From Phreatobacter sp. (lineage in GTDB: Bacteria > Pseudomonadota > Alphaproteobacteria > Rhizobiales > Phreatobacteraceae), in contig NZ_JAEULY010000004.1 of assembly GCF_016793595.1 (NCBI RefSeq), positions 1,115,886-1,179,885 of the forward strand: a stretch of DNA of 64,000 bases. Reading direction: 5' to 3'. The position numbers and the translations under genes were made by a program. The notes under the pieces are model-generated. The model ran no database searches and was not told the origin of the DNA. It worked only from the letters and a program-made list of their open reading frames with translations. Positions 59,614 through 64,000 of the stretch are shown one piece after another. Position 1 is the stretch's first letter. Each line of letters starts with the position of its first letter.

Positions 59614-59838
59614 ATGTTTCGCGGCACGTTCATCGTTCTGGCGGTCTACGCGGTGGGGCATCCCCACTTCGACGGCGCGCGCCCGGCTGTGCTCGACAAA
59701 CCGCTGACCGCCTTCCACAAGGACGTGAACTCGGTCGCGCGCGACGGCATGAAGGTGCTCGGCGCCTTCGACGGCGCCCGCCGCTGGGAATATCTGGCGC
59801 CGGTGTCCGCCGCGCTCGGCCGCGCCGGACAGCAGTAA
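59614..59838 (+). CDS. Hypothetical small protein, possibly exported
   Basis: The 74-aa reading has a short hydrophobic start (MFRGTFIVLAVYAVG) and a polar rest including KDVNSVARDGMKVLGAFDGARRWEYLA. An earlier in-frame ATG at 59554 would add 20 residues; no clear ribosome site distinguishes them. It sits between two minus-strand genes, and codon composition resembles coding sequence. No family recognised; existence is moderately supported only. Confidence 0.5.
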   Translation: MFRGTFIVLAVYAVGHPHFDGARPAVLDKPLTAFHKDVNSVARDGMKVLGAFDGARRWEYLAPVSAALGRAGQQ

Positions 59839-59841
59839 CCC

Positions 59842-60774
59842 TCAGGCCCTGCCGGCCACGACGACGAGACCGGGCACCGGGCGATCCGCCTCGTTGCGCG
59901 TCGACACCGCTTCCAGCAGCAGGATGTCGAGCCCGGCGCCGGTGACGACGGCCCGCACCAACGCCTCGGCATGGGCGTAACGCAATCCCGCGCCCAGCAC
60001 GACGCCCTCACCCGGATGGGTCTCGACCGTGAAGGCGAGGAGGCCGCCCGGCACGAGCACCCGCGCACTATCGCGGGCGATCGGGGCGAGATCGGCGAGA
60101 TAGACGAAGACATCGGCGGCAGCGACCAGATCCGCACTGGCGGCATGCTGCTGGCCGAGGAAGCCAGCGAGATCGCCGACCGCGAGGTCGCGGTAGATGC
60201 CCTTCTGTCGGGCAATGTCGATCATTCGCGGGGAGAGATCGACGCCGTCCATGACCTCGACGCGCGGAGCGAAGACCTCGGCCGCAAGGCCTGTGCCGCA
60301 ACCGAGATCGAGCATGCGGGTGAAGGTGCCGTCGCGGCCGCGCATCGCGCAGGAGCGCGCGACGGCATCATGAAGAATCTCCGGCCCGCGATAGGCCAGG
60401 CCCGCGCGCAGCGCGCTGTCGAAACGCGGCGCATACTGGTCGAACAGCGCAGCGACATAGGCTGGCGCCATGGCGGCGGCAATGTCGGCTACCCCGAGGC
60501 GGGCCAGAGCCAGCGCCGCGCCGAGCGCGTCGGAAGGATCTTGCGCCAGCGCCTCGCGAAAGGCGGCGATGGCTTCGTCCCGCCGTCCCTGCGCGGCCTC
60601 GACTTCGCCGAGCGCGAACCATGCCGGCGCCCAGCGCGGCACGATCTCAAGCGTCTGCGCCAGCAGGTCGGCGGCGGCAGGCAGATCGCCCTCGGCCCGG
60701 GCGAACATGGCGTAGTCGTAGCGCCTGTCGGCCAGGAGATCGCCGGAGGAGCGGGATGTGGTGGAGCGCTGCAT
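59842..60774 (-). CDS. TPR-containing SAM-dependent methyltransferase
   Basis: The 310-aa protein has an N-terminal pair of tetratricopeptide-like helices (about 20-90, including WFALGEVEAAQGRRDEAIAA) and a class I methyltransferase domain with LDLGCGTGLAAEVF (about 152-165), MDGVDLSPRMIDIARQKG and a following acidic loop. The TPR part may bind a protein or peptide substrate. The target is not known. The stop lies 3 bp from the convergent small gene. Confidence 0.88.
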   Translation of the reverse strand: MQRSTTSRSSGDLLADRRYDYAMFARAEGDLPAAADLLAQTLEIVPRWAPAWFALGEVEAAQGRRDEAIAAFREALAQDPSDALGAALALARLGVADIAAAMAPAYVAALFDQYAPRFDSALRAGLAYRGPEILHDAVARSCAMRGRDGTFTRMLDLGCGTGLAAEVFAPRVEVMDGVDLSPRMIDIARQKGIYRDLAVGDLAGFLGQQHAASADLVAAADVFVYLADLAPIARDSARVLVPGGLLAFTVETHPGEGVVLGAGLRYAHAEALVRAVVTGAGLDILLLEAVSTRNEADRPVPGLVVVAGRA

Positions 60775-60814
60775 GCGACGCTGGCTCTATCGCAGCGACG
60801 GCCGACACGCCAGC

Positions 60815-60850
60815 GGCGTGTCAGTCGTCGGCGGCGTGTCAGTCGTCGGC
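60815..60850. repeat. Perfect 2 x 18-bp tandem duplication at the ampG stop
   Basis: GGCGTGTCAGTCGTCGGC occurs twice in immediate succession (60815-60832 and 60833-60850). On the coding strand each unit carries the end ...GCCGACGACTGA, so the stop codon and its context are duplicated. The second stop is silent unless the first is read through. Confidence 0.9.
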
Positions 60851-62221
60851 GGCGAGCTTGCCGGTCGGCCGCGCGAGCGCGTCGAAATGGCCACGCGCCT
60901 GCAGCCACCAGAGCAGGAAAAGGCTCGGAATGGCGGTGAGGCAGGAGAGGACGAAGAACCAGAACCAGCCGGCCTGCTCGGCGACGAGACCGGCGGGGGC
61001 CGAGATATAGGTGCGGCCGACGGCCGAGAGGGCCGAGAGCAGGGCATATTGCGTCGCCGTGTGCAGCGGCGACTGGCAGAGCGAGGACAGGTAGGCGACG
61101 AAGATCACCGTGCCGATGGCGCCGGTGAAATTCTCGGTGACGATGACCGCCGCCAGCATCGGGTAGCTGGCGGGCATCACGGCCTGCAGCGCGAAGACGA
61201 GGTTCGAGCCCATCTGGAGGAAAGCGGCAAGCCAGAGGCTGGTCCTGAGGTCCAGCCCGCGCGCGACGAAGCCGCCGGCAAAGCCTCCGGCCAGTGTCGC
61301 GGCGAGGCCGAGCCCCTTCACGATGGCGGCATATTCCTCGCGGCTGTAGCCCATGCCGCGAATGACGAAGGGCCCGGTCATGGCGCCGACGAAGGCGTCG
61401 CACAGCTTGAACAGAATGACGAAAGCGAGAACGGCAACCGCCATGTCGCGGGTCAGGAACTCGGAGAAGGAGCCGACGGCTGCCTTCAGCACGCGAACCA
61501 TGGGGTTGTCGGCGGAGTGGGCGGCAACAGCCTCGGCCGAACGCGCCGGCTCGCGCGCAAGGAGTGTCGTCGCGATCCCGACCAGCACGAAACCGGCCAT
61601 CACCACATAGCCCAGCGTCCAGGCGGTCGCCTTGTCGAAGCCCTGCACCTTCTCGAAGAACGAGACGATGAACAGCGCGCCCGCCGTCGAGACGAGCATG
61701 CCGACACGGTAGGCGGCGACATAGGCGCCGACGCCGGCGGCTTGCTCGGACGTGTCGAGCTTCTCGACACGGTAGGTGTCGATGACGATGTCCTGCGTGG
61801 CGGAGGCGATGGCCACCAGCACAGCGCCGAGCGCGATCATGAAGGGCGAGACGTCGGGGTTCTGGAGCCCGAGGAAGACGATCGCCGCCATCAGCATGAT
61901 CTGGCTGAAGATCAGCCAGCCCCGGCGGCGGCCGAACAGGCGGCAGAGGATCGGGATATCGAGCGCATCGACGACCGGCGCCCAGAGAAACTTGATCGTA
62001 TAGGGCGTGCCGACGAGGGCGAAGAAGCCGATGGTCTTCAGGTCGACGGAGCTTTCCGCCATCCAGACCAGCAGGGTCGAGCCCGACAGCGCCAGCGGCA
62101 GTCCGGCGGAAAAGCCGAGGAACAGGACGATCAGCACATCGCGGCGCAGATAGACAGCCGCAGCCTCGCGCCAGCCCCGGCGGGGCGGCGGGCTTTCGGC
62201 TGACATCTCGCTGACGGCCAT
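60839..62221 (-). CDS. ampG: AmpG-like muropeptide MFS permease
   Basis: The 460-aa membrane protein has about 12-14 helices, with the AmpG-type segments VLIVLFLGFSAGLPLALSG near residue 25, FLWAPVVDALDIP, ATQDIVIDTYRVEKL and CDAFVGAMTGPFVI. AmpG imports GlcNAc-anhydroMurNAc-peptides during cell-wall recycling, which also triggers AmpR/AmpC induction in some bacteria. ATG 62221 has GGAGAAGG upstream; the 60-residue longer reading is not protein-like. An 18-bp tandem duplication covers its end. Confidence 0.88.
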   Translation of the reverse strand: MAVSEMSAESPPPRRGWREAAAVYLRRDVLIVLFLGFSAGLPLALSGSTLLVWMAESSVDLKTIGFFALVGTPYTIKFLWAPVVDALDIPILCRLFGRRRGWLIFSQIMLMAAIVFLGLQNPDVSPFMIALGAVLVAIASATQDIVIDTYRVEKLDTSEQAAGVGAYVAAYRVGMLVSTAGALFIVSFFEKVQGFDKATAWTLGYVVMAGFVLVGIATTLLAREPARSAEAVAAHSADNPMVRVLKAAVGSFSEFLTRDMAVAVLAFVILFKLCDAFVGAMTGPFVIRGMGYSREEYAAIVKGLGLAATLAGGFAGGFVARGLDLRTSLWLAAFLQMGSNLVFALQAVMPASYPMLAAVIVTENFTGAIGTVIFVAYLSSLCQSPLHTATQYALLSALSAVGRTYISAPAGLVAEQAGWFWFFVLSCLTAIPSLFLLWWLQARGHFDALARPTGKLAADD

Positions 62222-62579
62222 CGCCTTCTCCCCGTCGCCCTCCGCCGAGATGACGCCGACAGGGTTAACGAAGCCTGAATTCACCGCCAAGAGCCGCGCG
62301 AGCGGCAGGCGTCGCCGTGGCCGGTGAATCGAGATCAGGCGGTGATGCATACTTGGGCAGTATGATTTGCCCATTTTTTCATCGCGCGCCTGCTTCGTGC
62401 CCATCCAGGGCGCAGCGGCGTGCCTGCCGCAGGGTCAGCGCGGGGGAATTCCGGAACGGAGTCAAGCGATTGCTGCGACGCGATGACGCTGGCACGGCGG
62501 TTGCCACAGCCATAGGCGCTGTCCGGCGGTGGTTCTGCCTTCCGAGCGCTGACGGCTAACACCAGAACGGGAACACTCC
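62222..62579. promoter_or_regulatory. Divergent ampG/urtA promoter region
   Basis: These 358 bp hold no convincing gene. They include a sigma-54 promoter for urtA (62489-62505) and a TGGGCA...TGCCCA hairpin followed by TTTTTT near 62353-62378, a terminator-like structure with no obvious upstream plus-strand gene. No clear NtrC palindrome was found. Confidence 0.5.
62489..62505 (+). promoter_or_regulatory. Sigma-54 promoter of the urt operon
   Basis: CTGGCACG-GCGG-TTGCC matches the sigma-54 consensus with the invariant GG (62491-62492) and GC (62503-62504) spaced by exactly ten bases. It lies 75 bp before the urtA ATG. This fits the nitrogen (NtrC) control known for urea transporters. Confidence 0.72.
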
Positions 62580-63860
62580 ATGTTGAACCTTAAATCCAAA
62601 GTGCTCGGCCTCGCTGCCGGCGCCGCGATGGCGCTGGGCAGCTTCGCCGTGCCGGCAAAGGCGCAGGAGACGATCAAGGTCGGCATCCTGCATTCGCTGT
62701 CCGGCACGATGGCCATCTCGGAAACGACGCTGAAGGACGTCATGCTGATGCTCATCGACGAGCAGAACAAGCGCGGCGGCCTGCTCGGCAAGAAACTGGA
62801 GGCGGTGGTCGTCGACCCCGCGTCGAACTGGCCGCTGTTCGCCGAAAAGGCGCGCGAGTTGATCACGCAGAACCGGGTGGCGGCGACGTTCGGCTGCTGG
62901 ACCTCGGTGTCGCGCAAGTCCGTGCTGCCGGTCTTCGAGGAACTGAACTCGATCCTGTTCTATCCCGTGCAGTACGAGGGCGAGGAGTCCTCGCCGAACA
63001 TCTTCTATACCGGCGCGGCGCCGAACCAGCAGGCCATTCCGGCGGTCGACTACCTGCTCGCCGAGGGCGTGAAGCGCTTCGTGCTGGAGGGCACCGACTA
63101 CGTCTATCCGCGCACGACGAACAAGATCCTCGAGGCCTATCTTCTCGCCAAGGGCGTGAAGAAAGAAGACATCATGATCAACTACACGCCGTTCGGTCAT
63201 TCCGACTGGCAGACGATCGTCGCCGACGTGAAGAAATTCGCTTCTGCTGGCAAGAAGACGGCGGTGGTCTCGACGATCAACGGCGACGCCAACGTGCCCT
63301 TCTATAAGGAGCTCGCGAACGCCGGCATCAAGGCGACGGACATTCCGGTCGTCGCGTTCTCGGTCGGCGAGGAAGAGCTCGCCGGCGTCGACACCAAGAA
63401 CCTCGTCGGCCATCTCGCCGCCTGGAACTACTTCCAGTCGGTCAAGAGCCCGGTCAACGACAAGTTCATCGCCTCCTGGAAGGCCTTCACGAAGAACCCG
63501 AAGCGCGTCACCAACGACCCGATGGAAGCCCACGTGATCGGCTTCGAGATGTGGGTGAAGGCGGTCGAGAAGGCCAAGAGCGTCGAGCCCGACAAGGTCA
63601 TCGATGCCATCGTCGGCGTCGAGGTCCCGAACCTGACCGGCGGAACGTCGAAGATGCTGCCGAACCATCATATCACCAAGCCGGTGATGATCGGCGAGAT
63701 CCGCGCCGACGGTCAGTTCGACGTGGTGTGGCAGACCAAGGGCCTCGTTCCCGGCGACGCCTGGTCCGATTTCCTCGACGGCTCCAAGGACCTCGAGGCG
63801 GATTGGGTCGGGAAGAAGTGCGGCAACTGGAACACCAAGCTCAATAAGTGCGGCAGCTGA
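62580..63860 (+). CDS. urtA: Urea ABC transporter substrate-binding protein UrtA
   Basis: The 426-aa periplasmic protein has a Sec signal peptide (cleavage expected after AKAQ near residue 29). It then shows the UrtA form of the branched-chain-amino-acid binding fold: IKVGILHSLSGTMAISETTLKD, FGCWTSVSRKSVLPVFEELN, FYPVQYEGEESSPNIFYTG and the C-terminal cysteine pair around GKKCGNWNTK. It binds urea for high-affinity uptake under nitrogen limitation. It is preceded by a sigma-54 promoter and followed by a hairpin and the start of urtB. Confidence 0.95.
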   Translation: MLNLKSKVLGLAAGAAMALGSFAVPAKAQETIKVGILHSLSGTMAISETTLKDVMLMLIDEQNKRGGLLGKKLEAVVVDPASNWPLFAEKARELITQNRVAATFGCWTSVSRKSVLPVFEELNSILFYPVQYEGEESSPNIFYTGAAPNQQAIPAVDYLLAEGVKRFVLEGTDYVYPRTTNKILEAYLLAKGVKKEDIMINYTPFGHSDWQTIVADVKKFASAGKKTAVVSTINGDANVPFYKELANAGIKATDIPVVAFSVGEEELAGVDTKNLVGHLAAWNYFQSVKSPVNDKFIASWKAFTKNPKRVTNDPMEAHVIGFEMWVKAVEKAKSVEPDKVIDAIVGVEVPNLTGGTSKMLPNHHITKPVMIGEIRADGQFDVVWQTKGLVPGDAWSDFLDGSKDLEADWVGKKCGNWNTKLNKCGS

Positions 63861-63881
63861 CGCTTCCCAGCTGCTGACCCT

Positions 63882-63920
63882 GGCACCGCCCGTGTCGCTC
63901 CTCCTCGCGCGGGCGGTGCC
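63882..63920 (+). terminator. Stable hairpin between urtA and urtB
   Basis: GGCACCGCCCG (63882-63892) and CGGGCGGTGCC (63910-63920) form a perfect 11-bp stem with a 17-base loop. Only TATTTA follows, so full termination is doubtful. Such hairpins often protect the binding-protein mRNA and lower permease expression. Confidence 0.55.
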
Positions 63921-63939
63921 TATTTACGGAGCCTTCTCC

Positions 63940-64000
63940 ATGCCTCTGCGACCGACAGTCATGGCTCTTGCACGACGCTGCCTCGCCGCCGTCGCGGCGA
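63940..64000 (+). CDS. urtB: Start of the urea ABC permease gene urtB (partial)
   Basis: Twenty codons from ATG 63940 (MPLRPTVMALARRCLAAVAA) run off the right edge. The basic, alanine-rich start looks like a signal peptide or first membrane helix, as in alphaproteobacterial UrtB. ACGGAG lies upstream. The identity is inferred from position after urtA; the rest of the gene is outside the window. Confidence 0.6.
   Translation, partial: MPLRPTVMALARRCLAAVAA

Noticed and set aside
62353..62378. TGGGCA-TGCCCA hairpin with T-run as a gene terminator
   Set aside because: No plus-strand gene ends upstream; the stem is only 6 bp. It is mentioned in the ampG/urtA region entry instead of being called separately.

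Overview
The window is a high-GC chromosomal segment of an alphaproteobacterium, most likely order Hyphomicrobiales (Bosea/Phreatobacter-like; a judgement from gene content and repeats, not a search). The signs are the rpsT-dnaA-dnaN replication block, the cell-cycle methyltransferase CcrM with clustered GANTC sites, a CtrA-type box, a CIRCE-controlled groESL operon, a LuxR response regulator without a partner kinase, and dispersed palindromes of the kind common in Rhizobiales. There is no phage, transposase, integrase or CRISPR array. Nearly all of it is ordinary housekeeping and transport DNA.

Layout. 1-4.4 kb: two tandem amidases (the first cut by the window edge) diverging from a peptide-type ABC solute-binding protein. 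4.5-8.8 kb: tRNA-Lys(CTT), a ROK sugar kinase, leuA with a leucine-rich leader peptide and attenuator-like hairpins, and an EamA exporter. 9.0-17.4 kb: rpsT, a 736-bp non-coding segment with six GANTC sites and one TTAA-N7-TTAA box, a rhodanese, dnaA, two small minus-strand genes, dnaN, folD, a panE-like reductase and grpE. 17.4-26.6 kb: lepB, hisS, an exported protein, gshA, a LysR regulator diverging from a DUF1127 protein, TauE/SafE and EamA transporters, and a MarR/thioesterase pair with a clear operator. 26.7-29.9 kb: groESL with a duplicated 3' end and terminator, an I78-like exported protein and DoxX. 30-35.5 kb: a MacB-type export operon, ccrM and a zinc metallopeptidase.

35.6-44.2 kb: an FAD monooxygenase, a lower-GC orphan gene (the best candidate for transfer), a response regulator, an exported trypsin-like protease, an M3 oligopeptidase, and a divergent hydantoinase/racemase pair. 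44.4-51.4 kb: a glyoxalase-fold protein, then yejB-yejE-[vapB-vapC]-yejF-ghrA, a microcin-C-type importer interrupted by a toxin-antitoxin pair, and a DsbA-like oxidoreductase. 51.6-58.5 kb: NlpC/P60, MarR, YqaA, an NDUFA9-like protein, uppP, and the overlapping run fzlA-like/queG/SDR, where queG seems to start at CTG. 58.4-64 kb: a 39-aa membrane microprotein, rlmJ, a TPR methyltransferase, an ampG-like permease, and urtA behind a textbook sigma-54 promoter, with urtB running off the right edge.

The signals most worth following are regulatory: the putative CtrA/CcrM-controlled origin or dnaA upstream region, the leu leader, the sigma-54 promoter of urtA, several unassigned palindromic operators, and the two families of dispersed palindromes.
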